Positions 37,087 to 46,264 of a stretch of 64,000 nucleotides of DNA are shown here, one piece after another; within the stretch, counting starts at the first letter, position 1; the number at the start of each line of letters is the position of its first letter. This DNA comes from Mobilitalea sibirica (GTDB lineage: Bacteria; Bacillota; Clostridia; Lachnospirales; Lachnospiraceae), in the NCBI RefSeq assembly GCF_015999265.1, contig NZ_JAEAGR010000008.1, positions 1 through 64,000 of the forward strand, written 5' to 3'. Made by a program: the position numbers and the translations under genes. Under the pieces are notes generated by a model. That model ran no database searches, had not been told where the DNA came from, and worked only from the letters and a program-made list of their open reading frames with translations.

Positions 37087-37875
37087 ATGAAAATTAAACG
37101 ATATATATTAATTTATAGAGAATGTGTTAAGGTGGCTTTTGCCGCGGCATCCACCTACCGGCTGAATTTTATTCTAAACTGTATTATTATGTTGATCGGA
37201 GATATTCTATTTCCTCTCATTACGATATTGATCTATGGTTCTGGGGCCGGGTTTGAAGGATGGACAGTTTATGAGGTACTACTCATTCAGTCAGTTTTTA
37301 CGATGTCTATGGCAATTGCAGACATGACCTTTCATGGTATTTTATGGGCTACAATGGGTCACGTTAGACAGGGAGATTTAGAGATGGTTTTAATTCTTCC
37401 TGTGGATACGATGTTCCTCCTGATGGCAAGGACCTTTTCCATTGATGCGGTTGGTCTGTTTATCGGAGGATTAACGATCTTTATCGTAGCCTTAAGCCAT
37501 ATTGCGTTGCCCACCGGATTTATGTGGTTGCAATTTATAGTATTATTTTTAATCGGATTGTCCGTCATGATGGGAATAGCTCTATTGATGGCAGCTACTT
37601 CTTTCAAATGGGTAGGGAATTCCCGTATTCCGGAGATATTCGATAGCATACGCAGCTTTGGAAAGTATCCGCAGAGTATCTTTCCGAAGGCAGTTCTTAT
37701 GATAACAACACTAGTCATTCCGGTAGCGATGATTGGTTATTTTCCGGCAACGGCTTTACTTGGACAGGGTGATATCAAGATGATGCTGATTTTAATTCCC
37801 TGTATAGTATTTTTGATTTTAGGTATTACATTATACCGGCATATGGTTCGCCTATATCAAGGCGTTGGAGGTTGA
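37087..37875 (+). CDS. ABC-2 type permease (DUF990-like), subunit 2
   Basis: A 262-aa polytopic membrane protein with about six helices. The segment HVRQGDLEMVLILPVDTMFLLMARTF is typical of DUF990 partners (cited as HVRQGDLEMVLILP then DTMFLLMA). RIPEIFDSIRSFGKYPQSIF marks the region before the last helices. The stop overlaps the ribosome binding region of the ATPase gene, so the two are translationally linked. Confidence 0.87.
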   Translation: MKIKRYILIYRECVKVAFAAASTYRLNFILNCIIMLIGDILFPLITILIYGSGAGFEGWTVYEVLLIQSVFTMSMAIADMTFHGILWATMGHVRQGDLEMVLILPVDTMFLLMARTFSIDAVGLFIGGLTIFIVALSHIALPTGFMWLQFIVLFLIGLSVMMGIALLMAATSFKWVGNSRIPEIFDSIRSFGKYPQSIFPKAVLMITTLVIPVAMIGYFPATALLGQGDIKMMLILIPCIVFLILGITLYRHMVRLYQGVGG

Positions 37876-37877
37876 AC

Positions 37878-38867
37878 ATGGGTAACATCATAACAGTAGA
37901 AAACTTAATAAAGAGATACGATACATATAAAAGAGGCAGTGGTTTTAAGGATAGTGTGAAATCCTTGTTCCATCGGGAGAAGGTACCTGTCATGGCGGTG
38001 AATAATATATCCTTTTCGGTGAAGGAAGGGGATATTATCGGAATCTTAGGACCGAACGGTGCCGGTAAATCGACAACAATTAAGATGCTGACTGGAACAC
38101 TTTATCCCACAGACGGTAAAATTGAGGTAATGGGTTATAACCCTACAAAGGATAGAAAAACCTATGTACATCAGATAGGAGCCGTATTCGGGCAGAAATC
38201 ACAGCTAATATGGGACATTCCGCCGATTGACGGATTTCGTATGAATAAAGCAATCTACGGGGTATCGGATCAGGATTATGAAGAACGGATTAAAGTTATG
38301 TCCAAGCTTTTTAATGTGGAAGAATATATTACTAGACCGACCAGGGTACTATCCCTGGGTGAGAGGATGAAATGTGAATTTATCATGGCAATGCTCCACC
38401 AACCGAAGGTAGTATTCTTAGATGAGCCTACGATTGGGTTGGATGTAATTGCAAAACAAAAAATTCGGGAGTTTATTCTTGAGATGAATAAGCGGGGCAC
38501 CACCTTTATTCTTACAACTCATGACCTGGAGGACGTGGAACAGCTGGCACGAAATGTGGTAATCATAAATCACGGTGAAAAGGTCTTCGATGATTCCATT
38601 CATAGCTTAAGAAAGGTTTTAGGGGCGAAAAAGATTGTTGAGCTGACGCTGCATAGCCCAATTGATCAATTAGATATGGAGGGTGTCAGCATTCTGGAAA
38701 GGAAAAATGAGCTGAGTATAACCGTAAGCGTTGATTTAGATATCATCGCAATCAATGATTTTATCTCAAGGCTTTCGGCTCTATGTGATTTTACAGATAT
38801 ATCGATTAAGGAGATGCCGATGGAGACGATTATTACACACATTTATCAAAGTAAGAAAGAAAAATAG
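37878..38867 (+). CDS. ABC exporter ATPase of the DUF990-type system
   Basis: A 329-aa ATPase. Walker A is GPNGAGKST, the signature is LSLGERMKCEF, Walker B is VVFLDEPTIGLD, and the H-loop is LTTHDLEDVEQL. The first 30 residues (VENLIKRYDTYKRGSG, LFHREKV) and the C-terminal about 80-residue extension match the DrrA/NatA-like subfamily that pairs with DUF990 permeases. GGAGG ends 6 nt before the ATG and the gene begins 2 nt after the upstream stop. Confidence 0.92.
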   Translation: MGNIITVENLIKRYDTYKRGSGFKDSVKSLFHREKVPVMAVNNISFSVKEGDIIGILGPNGAGKSTTIKMLTGTLYPTDGKIEVMGYNPTKDRKTYVHQIGAVFGQKSQLIWDIPPIDGFRMNKAIYGVSDQDYEERIKVMSKLFNVEEYITRPTRVLSLGERMKCEFIMAMLHQPKVVFLDEPTIGLDVIAKQKIREFILEMNKRGTTFILTTHDLEDVEQLARNVVIINHGEKVFDDSIHSLRKVLGAKKIVELTLHSPIDQLDMEGVSILERKNELSITVSVDLDIIAINDFISRLSALCDFTDISIKEMPMETIITHIYQSKKEK

Positions 38868-38899
38868 CAGTTTAATTACTCGGAGAGCTGACGTGATTT

Positions 38900-39013
38900 A
38901 TGGATAGCTTAAAGTATGATTACAGCTACAAACAAGTTCTAATAGGGAAAGATGCCGCGGGTATCCTGTGGGAACTTACCAAGCAAAGATGGATTCTTCC
39001 GGTTGTATTTTAA
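38900..39013 (+). CDS. Possible 37-aa peptide after the ABC operon
   Basis: ATG at 38900 to TAA at 39011-39013 encodes MDSLKYDYSYKQVLIGKDAA, followed by GILWELTKQRWILPVVF. The sequence looks protein-like (amphipathic, Trp-containing) but there is no close ribosome binding site: GGAGAG is about 14 nt upstream. It could be a fragment of a lost gene. Low confidence. Confidence 0.25.
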   Translation: MDSLKYDYSYKQVLIGKDAAGILWELTKQRWILPVVF

Positions 39014-39133
39014 ACACGTTTCGGTTAAAATATTCCTAATACTAGCGTATTGTTTTTATTCGCCGTCCAAATCAACTGATATATAAAAGATGAAGAAGAG
39101 AGTATGCTGGATAAGAAATTAGGAGGTAGGGAG

Positions 39134-39832
39134 ATGTTAAAACTCGGAATCATCGGTGCAATGGAGGAAGAGGTTAATATATTAAAGAGCCGGATGCAGG
39201 AGCCAAAGGTGAAAAGAATAGCATCCATGGATTTTTATGAGGGATTGCTCGAAGGGAAACCGGTAGTGGTAGTTCAAAGTGGAATTGGGAAGGTAAATGC
39301 AGCTATTTGTACACAGATATTGGCGGACCATTATCAGATCGAAGCAGTGATTAATACCGGAGTGGCAGGTTCTTTAAGGAATGAAATTGATATTGCGGAT
39401 ATCGTATTATCTACCGACGCTCTGCAGCATGATATGGATGCGACCGGATTTGGATATGAAGTAGGTGTTATTCCAAGAATGGAGAAGTCCGTGTTTGTGT
39501 CAGATCCGGAGCTTCTTGCAATGGCCAAAGAGGTCTGCAGGGAAGAACTTTCGAACCTAGGCGTTCACACTGGAAGAATTGTCAGTGGAGATCAGTTCAT
39601 CTCCGATTCAGAAAAGAAAGAATGGCTGGTTAAGCAATTTAACGGCTACTGTACGGAGATGGAAGGAGCGGCAATCGCCCAAACTGCATCTTTAAACCAA
39701 ATTCCATTTTTAATTATACGAGCGATATCCGATAAGGCAGACCACAGCGCTGAGATGTCCTATAAGGAGTTTGAGGAGCTGGCGATTAAAAATACCGTGA
39801 TTTTATTAAATGGTTTAATTAAAAGGATATAG
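39134..39832 (+). CDS. mtnN: 5'-methylthioadenosine/S-adenosylhomocysteine nucleosidase
   Basis: A 232-aa PNP_UDP-type hydrolase that removes adenine from MTA and SAH, recycling methionine and detoxifying SAH. MLKLGIIGAMEEEV contains the catalytic Glu12. INTGVAGSL, SGDQFISD and CTEMEGAAIAQ bind ribose/purine, and RAISDKADHSA carries the catalytic Asp near the C-terminus. The ATG at 39134 was selected because AGGAGG lies 7 nt upstream; an earlier in-frame ATG has none. Confidence 0.95.
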   Translation: MLKLGIIGAMEEEVNILKSRMQEPKVKRIASMDFYEGLLEGKPVVVVQSGIGKVNAAICTQILADHYQIEAVINTGVAGSLRNEIDIADIVLSTDALQHDMDATGFGYEVGVIPRMEKSVFVSDPELLAMAKEVCREELSNLGVHTGRIVSGDQFISDSEKKEWLVKQFNGYCTEMEGAAIAQTASLNQIPFLIIRAISDKADHSAEMSYKEFEELAIKNTVILLNGLIKRI

Positions 39833-39960
39833 GATCATTTATTTTTAAGTAACAGAAGATAATTCCTACTTCTGTATAACATAGGAATATAACAATATAT
39901 AACATAGTATATAAAAGCATTATTATTACCGTTATCAATAATAAAAGCATACGATATAAC

Positions 39961-40006
39961 GAAAAAAGTTGTTAGAGACAGAGCTGTGTTTAACAACTTT
40001 TTTTTC
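39961..40006 (+). terminator. Strong intrinsic terminator of mtnN
   Basis: AAAAAAGTTGTTA (39962-39974) pairs with TAACAACTTTTTT (39991-40003), ending in a run of eight or more T. Confidence 0.9.
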
Positions 40007-40010
40007 GTAG

Positions 40011-40114
40011 TACACTCTTTGACAGACACAATTCCGATTATAACCGATTTAGTGAACAGAGTTGTACGATAATGGCAGATATAATCGATGCTGTGTCCTT
40101 CAACCTGTGTTATG
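40011..40114 (+). repeat. Structured intergenic element, copy 2
   Basis: ACAC-TCT-TTGA (40012-40022) pairs with TCAA-CC-TGTGT (40100-40110). GACACA...CGATTATA (40025-40042) pairs with TATAATCG...TGTGTC (40080-40097). The apex reads GATTTAGTGAACA, TTGT and GATAATGGCA, matching copy 1 (GACTAGAGCGAACA, TTGT, GATAAAGGCA). No long outer stem is visible, unlike copies 1 and 3. It ends 157 nt before the MoxR gene on the same strand. Confidence 0.65.
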
Positions 40115-40270
40115 TCACATCCCCAAAAGCTTTCTTTCCAACAGACCTTTTGCTCTAATTTTATGCAATTATTACAAAAACTACTGTAATTCTTACCTTG
40201 CACAGGACGTAACATATAAAGTATAATAATGGAAAGCTACACTATAATATAAAAAGAAGGTGAACAGGGA

Positions 40271-41209
40271 TTGGAAAATCAAAAGAAGATTAATGAGATG
40301 ATACATAACATGGAGCAAATCATCGTAGGAAAAAGAGAAGCCATTGAATTTGCTTTAATTACCCTGCTGGCCGGAGGACATTTACTGCTAGAGGATGTTC
40401 CGGGTGTCGGTAAAACTACTTTAGCCAAAACCATTGCTCAGACAATTCATTGTGGTTTTACAAGAATACAGTTTACACCGGATACTCTGCCCAGTGATGT
40501 AACCGGCTTATCCATCTATAATATGCAGACCGGAAAGTTCGAATATTCCAAGGGTGCTATCATGGATAATATTATTTTGGCAGATGAAATTAACCGCACA
40601 TCACCAAAGACGCAAGCCAGTTTATTGGAGGCCATGGAAGAAAAGCAGGTTACGGTGGATGGTGTTACCTATCCCCTTCCGAAACCATTTATGGTGATAG
40701 CGACTCAAAATCCGGTTGATTATCTTGGTACTTATAATTTACCGGAAGCACAGTTAGATCGTTTTATGATGAAAATATCCATCGGTTACCCTTCTGCTTC
40801 CGATGAAAAGATTATGGCGGACCGCTTTTTAAGCAATCAGTTAGTGAAAAAACTGGAGCATGTAGTAGATGGGGCAACGATAGTTCAAATGCAGAAGGAA
40901 GTAGAGCAGGTGAAAATCGGTCAGGATCTGGTTTCCTATATTACAAAGGTGATTCAGGAAACAAGAAAGGATAATAATATCTCTCTGGGTGCGAGTCCGA
41001 GAGCTACTATAGCATTAATTCGAGCATCCCAGGCCATGGCTTATGTGGAAGGAAGGAATTATTGCATTCCGGATGATATCATCCGTTTAATCAATCCGGT
41101 GATATCTCATAGAATTATTTTATCTCCGGAAGCTAGATTATCTCAAACGAAGGTGGAGAAAGTGCTGAAAAACATCATTTCTAAGATTCCCATTCCGGTG
41201 CTTTCTTAG
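40271..41209 (+). CDS. MoxR-family AAA+ ATPase
   Basis: A 312-aa AAA_3/MoxR ATPase. Walker A is EDVPGVGKTTLAKT, Walker B is IILADEINRTSPKTQ, and sensor 1 is VIATQNP. The C-terminal lid contains LGASPRATIALIRAS. MoxR proteins act as chaperones for complexes of the neighbouring DUF58 and membrane proteins. The start is TTG 40271 with AAGGTG 8 nt upstream. It is first in a MoxR-DUF58-transglutaminase operon. Confidence 0.93.
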   Translation: MENQKKINEMIHNMEQIIVGKREAIEFALITLLAGGHLLLEDVPGVGKTTLAKTIAQTIHCGFTRIQFTPDTLPSDVTGLSIYNMQTGKFEYSKGAIMDNIILADEINRTSPKTQASLLEAMEEKQVTVDGVTYPLPKPFMVIATQNPVDYLGTYNLPEAQLDRFMMKISIGYPSASDEKIMADRFLSNQLVKKLEHVVDGATIVQMQKEVEQVKIGQDLVSYITKVIQETRKDNNISLGASPRATIALIRASQAMAYVEGRNYCIPDDIIRLINPVISHRIILSPEARLSQTKVEKVLKNIISKIPIPVLS

Positions 41210-41231
41210 TACATAGTAAGGTTGTGTTTAC

Positions 41232-42428
41232 ATGAAAATAAATCGGTTGATTTGTGCTCTTATCATCATAGGGTGTGGTGTCTTTGCCTCGTATTACGGA
41301 GGCAATATTCCCTATGCACTTTTTTACTTATCTATATTGATACCAATCATAGCCTTTCTTTATACTGTTTATGTGTATTTTCAATTTAAGATCTATCAAT
41401 CCATGAATAATTATTTGGTTGTTAAGGGAGACTGGACCGAATATTCTTTTGTAATCGCTAATGAGGATTATGTCACATTTCGCAATGTGAAGGTTAATTT
41501 TTTGAGTGACAAATCAAAGATAGAGGATACCGGTCAAAGCACAGAGTATAGTCTGCTTCCGAATGAAAGTGAAAAGATGGAGACAAGGATTAAGTGTAAT
41601 TACCGAGGAGAGTATTATGTTGGTGTAGATTCCATAGAGGTCACAGATTTTTTATATCTCTTTACTATCACCTACCCCTTAAGTTCTAAGTTAAAAGTAG
41701 TTGTTCTTCCAAGAGTTGTTCCATTAGAACAACTGGGTATTGCCCCACCTCAGGTGGATGTCAAAAATCCGATTCGTCATAGTAACCAGACAGAAGAGGA
41801 ATTGGATACAGAGCTTCGCAATTATAACCAGGGAGATAACAAAAAGAGGATACATTGGAAAGCAACCGCTAAGGTTCATGAACTTATGAGCAGAAAATAT
41901 TATCATAGGCCGAAAGCTGAGATTGTTTTATATATGGATCTTAGAAAGGTGAAGGAAGAGGAGCTCCAGGTCGTAGCGATAGAAGATAAAATAATTGAAA
42001 GTGTACTGGCCATCGCTAATTATTATGCCCTTAGGGGAATAGCATCCCATATTATATATGATATGGAGGGCAGGAAACAGATTAATATCTCCTCTAAGGA
42101 AGAGTTTAATGCTTTTTATAAAACCTGTGCGAAGTTGAATTTTATAGCAAAAGAGCCGGTGCAGGATATGATTATGGACAAAATTGTCCGCGGTGAAGAA
42201 GGAATGTTTGTGGTTGCGGCTACGCATCTGCTTACCAAGGAAGTTTATTTAACTGCCTTAAAGGTTATGGCAGGAGGCAATCATCTGTGTATCCTATTTA
42301 TCAGTGATGATGTCTCAGAAGTAACGAAGGAATTGATTAACGGTATCCGTATGTCGGGGGCATATATTTATCAGATTATGTCGGAGGATGAAATCGGAGA
42401 CATACTTTCTAAGGAAGTTTTAAGTTGA
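41232..42428 (+). CDS. DUF58 domain protein
   Basis: A 398-aa protein with two N-terminal membrane helices (residues about 5-45). A DUF58 region follows at about 190-300: YNQGDNKKRIHWKATAKVHEL contains the family core (RIHWKATAK). The C-terminal part resembles a vWA-like fold. It partners with MoxR and the downstream transglutaminase-like protein, a very common trio whose role is still poorly defined. The ribosome binding site is weak. Confidence 0.9.
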   Translation: MKINRLICALIIIGCGVFASYYGGNIPYALFYLSILIPIIAFLYTVYVYFQFKIYQSMNNYLVVKGDWTEYSFVIANEDYVTFRNVKVNFLSDKSKIEDTGQSTEYSLLPNESEKMETRIKCNYRGEYYVGVDSIEVTDFLYLFTITYPLSSKLKVVVLPRVVPLEQLGIAPPQVDVKNPIRHSNQTEEELDTELRNYNQGDNKKRIHWKATAKVHELMSRKYYHRPKAEIVLYMDLRKVKEEELQVVAIEDKIIESVLAIANYYALRGIASHIIYDMEGRKQINISSKEEFNAFYKTCAKLNFIAKEPVQDMIMDKIVRGEEGMFVVAATHLLTKEVYLTALKVMAGGNHLCILFISDDVSEVTKELINGIRMSGAYIYQIMSEDEIGDILSKEVLS

Positions 42429-42464
42429 TTTTTTAAGAAAAGTAAGCTAAGGGAGGCTTCTTTT

Positions 42465-44861
42465 ATGTTGAATGATAAAGAAAAGATGTATCAGGTATAT
42501 CATGCATTACTTAGCATGGTTTTAACCTGGGCATTGACGTTAACAATCAATCAATATTATGAGCTTAGGGTACATTTTTTATTATGTGCTATTTTTTCCT
42601 TTGTTCCGGCAGCCTTGGTTTATGTGTTTGACTGTAACCGAAAGAATACAGTGAGTTATCTTATTATTGCAAGTGTCTTGCCGGTCTTGGCTTTGTTTTT
42701 CTGGATCAGGGGCATCAATCCTATTCGTTGGTTTCAGGAGTTGATTGAATGGATTATTTATTTTGATGGAACCGAAGAACTATATAAAGGTTCCTATGCC
42801 CATTTTGTTGTCTATGCGGTGGCTTTCTTAAGCTCTATTTTGTTTTATGTTATTGTAAGATATGAGATTACGAAGATGATTCTGGCGGCTGTTGTTCTTG
42901 CATTTATGATTTATCTTGCCATTCAGGAAATAGATATAAGTAAAGTGGTAGTAGGGATCGGTATTTTTTACTTTTTATCAATTATAGTCGAAATCTGCGG
43001 TAGATGGTATACCCGTAAGGCCGGTAAGCAGGAAAAGCGGGCAGGGATATTATATCTGGCACCGGTCTGTCTACTCTTGGCTGTTCTTTCGGTCAGTATG
43101 CCATCTAAGCCGGAGCCACTTCAGTGGAAAGGCGTGAAGACATTCTATCATAATATAAAGGATAAGATGGAATTCTTGGTTTCGGAGTGGGGAAAGAAAG
43201 AGGGAGAGTTTTCGATAGCCTTTACCGGATATTCGGAAGAGGGCGGTAGTTTAGGTACAGCATCTTTAACGAGAGATAATAAGATAGCGTTAAAAATATC
43301 GAGATATAGTGGGTATAATCCGATTTATCTGATTGGTTCTGTCAGTGATACCTATACGGGGAATAGTTGGGAGAAAAGCAGGAACGATTATCTTGAAGGA
43401 GAGGCGGAATATCTTCTAGATTATGGAGAGATGGTTATGGCATTATCCCGACTTGACAGTGAAATCATTCAAGATGAACAACTGGTTGAGCGAAGATTAT
43501 TAAAAGTGGAGTATGAATATATCAAAACAAAGACCTTCTTCTATCCGTTAAAAACCAGCTGGGCTGATTTATTAGAAAAACAAAATGATTTGAGTACCGA
43601 ATATGCTAATATCACCTTTCCAAAAGCGGTTGGAAAAGAAACAGCCTATCAATTTATCTTATACGATATGAACTTAAAGGGAGAAGCTTTTCAAACAATG
43701 CTTCGGGAGCTTAACTCCTTCTCCTATAATACAGAAATCTCAATGGATAGGAAAACAATTCTATGGTTGGAAGATTACTTATTTTATTATGACAGTATCG
43801 ATTCTATAAGTAACCGAACCAATTTTTATGAGCTTTTAAGAGACAGAGCGAATTATATCAATGAATTATATACCACACTTCCGGAGACGTTGCCTGAGAG
43901 AGTAAAAGAGCTCGCATATGAAATAACAGAGGGTTATGATACAGATTACGATAAATTAATTGCAATTGAAAGCTATTTAAAGGATTATACTTATACCTTA
44001 GATCCGGGGAGACTGCCAAAGGACAGGGATTTTGTAGACTATTTTCTATTTGATAGCAAAGAGGGATATTGTACTTCCTATGCAACGGCTATGGCTATAC
44101 TTGGCAGATGTATCGGAATACCCACTAGATATGTGGAAGGGTTTGCAGCTGATTACAATGAAGAACCGGCAGATCGTCATATGTATCCGGTTAGAAACAG
44201 TCAGGCACACGCTTGGGCTGAAGCTTATATTGAAGGGTTTGGCTGGGTACCATTTGAATCAACCCCTCCCTTCTATGATAACAGATACATCACTTGGAAA
44301 GAGAAAAAGAAGTCACAAGAAGCTGGCTTGCCACTGATGGAAGAGTTTATACCTCCACAGGAGATATATCTACCACCGGAAGAGGGGTTTGTTGTTCCTT
44401 TGCAGCAAGAAAAAAAAGCTTCCAATTTTATGGTTGGTTTATTGATAACATCAACCACTGTCTTAATACTTATTATTTTACTCGTTATTTATTATATAAC
44501 CCTAAAATATAAGTACAATAAGATATTTAAGAAAGCAGATTACAATAAGAAGATGTATATGCTGTTTCTCCGTATTCTCAGATTGTTAAAACGGGAGGGC
44601 TTTGTGCTAGGAGCGCAGGAGACAATTTTGATGTTATCAAAAAGAATAAGGGACCTTTACCATTATGACAGGGTTGAATTCTCGGATGTGGCAAACATAT
44701 TTATGCGGTATCGTTATGCGGATGCCCGAATTACAGAAGAAGAATTTAACAGGGTAGCAATCTTTTACCAGGGACTTGAAAATAAACAGAGAGAAGAAAT
44801 TACGAAATCAAGACTTCTCCTTGAAGAATTTATATTTCTTATGAAAAAGAGTAACCGCTAA
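42465..44861 (+). CDS. Membrane transglutaminase-like protein (TgpA-type)
   Basis: A 798-aa protein. Six or seven N-terminal helices (1-215) precede an extracytoplasmic region. The transglutaminase core at about 500-610 shows the Cys/His/acid arrangement: SKEGYCTSYATAMAILGRC, QAHAWAEAYIEGFGWVPFE. Another helix lies near 655-680, and a cytoplasmic tail (YMLFLRILRLLKREGFVLG) is typical of DUF4129-like ends. Bacterial members may process or crosslink surface proteins. GGGAGG lies 8 nt before the ATG. Confidence 0.9.
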   Translation: MLNDKEKMYQVYHALLSMVLTWALTLTINQYYELRVHFLLCAIFSFVPAALVYVFDCNRKNTVSYLIIASVLPVLALFFWIRGINPIRWFQELIEWIIYFDGTEELYKGSYAHFVVYAVAFLSSILFYVIVRYEITKMILAAVVLAFMIYLAIQEIDISKVVVGIGIFYFLSIIVEICGRWYTRKAGKQEKRAGILYLAPVCLLLAVLSVSMPSKPEPLQWKGVKTFYHNIKDKMEFLVSEWGKKEGEFSIAFTGYSEEGGSLGTASLTRDNKIALKISRYSGYNPIYLIGSVSDTYTGNSWEKSRNDYLEGEAEYLLDYGEMVMALSRLDSEIIQDEQLVERRLLKVEYEYIKTKTFFYPLKTSWADLLEKQNDLSTEYANITFPKAVGKETAYQFILYDMNLKGEAFQTMLRELNSFSYNTEISMDRKTILWLEDYLFYYDSIDSISNRTNFYELLRDRANYINELYTTLPETLPERVKELAYEITEGYDTDYDKLIAIESYLKDYTYTLDPGRLPKDRDFVDYFLFDSKEGYCTSYATAMAILGRCIGIPTRYVEGFAADYNEEPADRHMYPVRNSQAHAWAEAYIEGFGWVPFESTPPFYDNRYITWKEKKKSQEAGLPLMEEFIPPQEIYLPPEEGFVVPLQQEKKASNFMVGLLITSTTVLILIILLVIYYITLKYKYNKIFKKADYNKKMYMLFLRILRLLKREGFVLGAQETILMLSKRIRDLYHYDRVEFSDVANIFMRYRYADARITEEEFNRVAIFYQGLENKQREEITKSRLLLEEFIFLMKKSNR

Positions 44862-44948
44862 CTATTCATGGATCATACCGTAGATAAACTTATGAGATTT
44901 TATTCTTAGACGATAATAAACATAGATGAGGTATGGCTTTATGAATAG
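44862..44948. terminator. Large hairpin between convergent genes
   Basis: CTATTCAT-ggatc-ATACC (from 44862) pairs with GGTAT-ggctt-ATGAATAG (to 44948), with a loop of about 50 nt. Its position just after the transglutaminase gene and before the convergent spoIID stop suggests a bidirectional terminator; T tracts are weak. Confidence 0.45.
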
Positions 44949-44954
44949 CCCGGA

Positions 44955-45923
44955 TTAATTATCTTTACTTAAACTGACGACTTTCGCTCCGGTATAGTAG
45001 TGGGTAAGGATTTCATTATAGGTATAGCCTTCATTGGCCATGGAGTTAGCACCATATTGACTTAAGCCTATTCCATGTCCCACTCCGGTACAGATTACTC
45101 TTACTTTACCTTCATATTCTTCAAGGTAAAAATGATTCGAATTAAGACCTATCACCTTGGCAAATTCCTCACCGTTAACGGTTTGGCTGCCAAGGTTTAT
45201 TTTTGTCACATATCCGGTACTATCCCGTTGCGTAACCTGAATATCTTCAAAGAGACGATCTTGTGATATGGTGATGTCGGTATAAGCATTTTGAACCAGC
45301 TTCATAAATTCAGGGATTTCGTATTCGGTTATTCTAAGATAATTTATTGAGGTTACATCCTGCTTACTGGAGACGCTGGTTAGGTAAGGGATATCAACCC
45401 CCCAGGCTTCAGAGGCATTCCTTGTATAACCGGAGCCGGTGTAGAAAAATACCGGTAAGATTAACTCACTCTCATAAACAAGGATCTGGTCTCCGGTTGC
45501 ATATACGGCATTTTCTAACTTCGTAAAATAAGAAAGATAATCCTCACTGCCCCAGAACTGTTCCATATCGGATAGACTGATGTAGGACAAACCAAGTTCC
45601 GAGGTAGTAAAACTCTTTTGTCCGGGGTTTTCTTCCGATAAGAGGGATACATTGTACAGGGCATAGGTTCTGGCAATAACGGACTGAGCCTTGAGAGCCT
45701 CCAGATTATAACCGGCCGGCATATTCGCTGCAACAACACCGATTAAGTATTTATCAAACTCCAATTTTTCCTTAACACCGTTTTTTTCATAATAGACTTC
45801 AAAGTCCATATTGCTTAAGGAATAAGAGAGATTATCCTCACCCGAAAACATTAGTGTTAGAATAAAAGGAAATAAAAGTACAATCACACCGATTAAGATT
45901 GCTTTCACAACTAACTTTTTCAT
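44955..45923 (-). CDS. spoIID: Stage II sporulation protein D (SpoIID) family
   Basis: A 322-aa protein with one N-terminal helix (MKKLVVKAILIGVIVLLFPF). SpoIID motifs follow: FDKYLIGVVAANMPAGYNLEALKAQSVIARTYAL (cited as LIGVVAANMPAGY then LKAQSVIARTYAL), VFFYTGSGYT, GVGHGIGLSQYGANSMANEG. In B. subtilis SpoIID is a lytic transglycosylase that removes cross-link-denuded glycan during engulfment. I chose the ATG at 45923 (GGGGG 4 nt upstream); an upstream in-frame ATG would run the coding sequence into the structured repeat. Confidence 0.92.
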   Translation of the reverse strand: MKKLVVKAILIGVIVLLFPFILTLMFSGEDNLSYSLSNMDFEVYYEKNGVKEKLEFDKYLIGVVAANMPAGYNLEALKAQSVIARTYALYNVSLLSEENPGQKSFTTSELGLSYISLSDMEQFWGSEDYLSYFTKLENAVYATGDQILVYESELILPVFFYTGSGYTRNASEAWGVDIPYLTSVSSKQDVTSINYLRITEYEIPEFMKLVQNAYTDITISQDRLFEDIQVTQRDSTGYVTKINLGSQTVNGEEFAKVIGLNSNHFYLEEYEGKVRVICTGVGHGIGLSQYGANSMANEGYTYNEILTHYYTGAKVVSLSKDN

Positions 45924-46021
45924 GTGTCCCCCCGAAGATAATAGTATGTATCTATACATTATATTAGTGTTGGGGTTGTTTATGTCTAAGCATTGCGAAG
46001 TGTGATAATAAATGCTATGAA

Positions 46022-46181
46022 CGGAAAGACGGCACATGGGGTTCCCCACACACTCATTGGAGTACACCTGCTCTTATTTGTCTGCCTATTTACGTACATG
46101 AATGTACGTAACAGTCAAACAAATCAGAGAAGCTGTTCTCCAAATAGTGCATTAAGGGAATCCCCATGTGCCGTCTTTCCG
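46022..46181 (-). repeat. Structured intergenic element, copy 3 (minus strand)
   Basis: The outer arms CGGAAAGACGGCACATGGGG and CCCCATGTGCCGTCTTTCCG are perfect complements. Read on the minus strand, the inner stem is GCAC-TAT-TTGG with CCAA-TG-AGTGT, then a 23-bp imperfect stem beginning GGAG. The apex reads GACTGT, a TACGTACAT/ATGTACGTA hairpin, and AATAGGCAGA. TTGG/CCAA replaces TTGA/TCAA of the other copies, a compensatory change. It lies 99 nt upstream of spoIID on the same strand. Confidence 0.7.
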
Positions 46182-46264
46182 CTGTAAGTTATATAATATA
46201 TTTATTTACCTAGATAAGCACGGGTGTATTATATTTAAAGCCGTTGGTGGATTCTTTTATCCTA

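Larger units (their letters stand above)
39833..40270 (+). other. 438-bp gap between mtnN and the MoxR operon
   Basis: It contains the mtnN terminator (39961-40006) and the second copy of the structured element (40011-40114). The remaining 155 bp before the MoxR gene are AT-rich, with AAGGTG as ribosome binding site. Confidence 0.5.
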
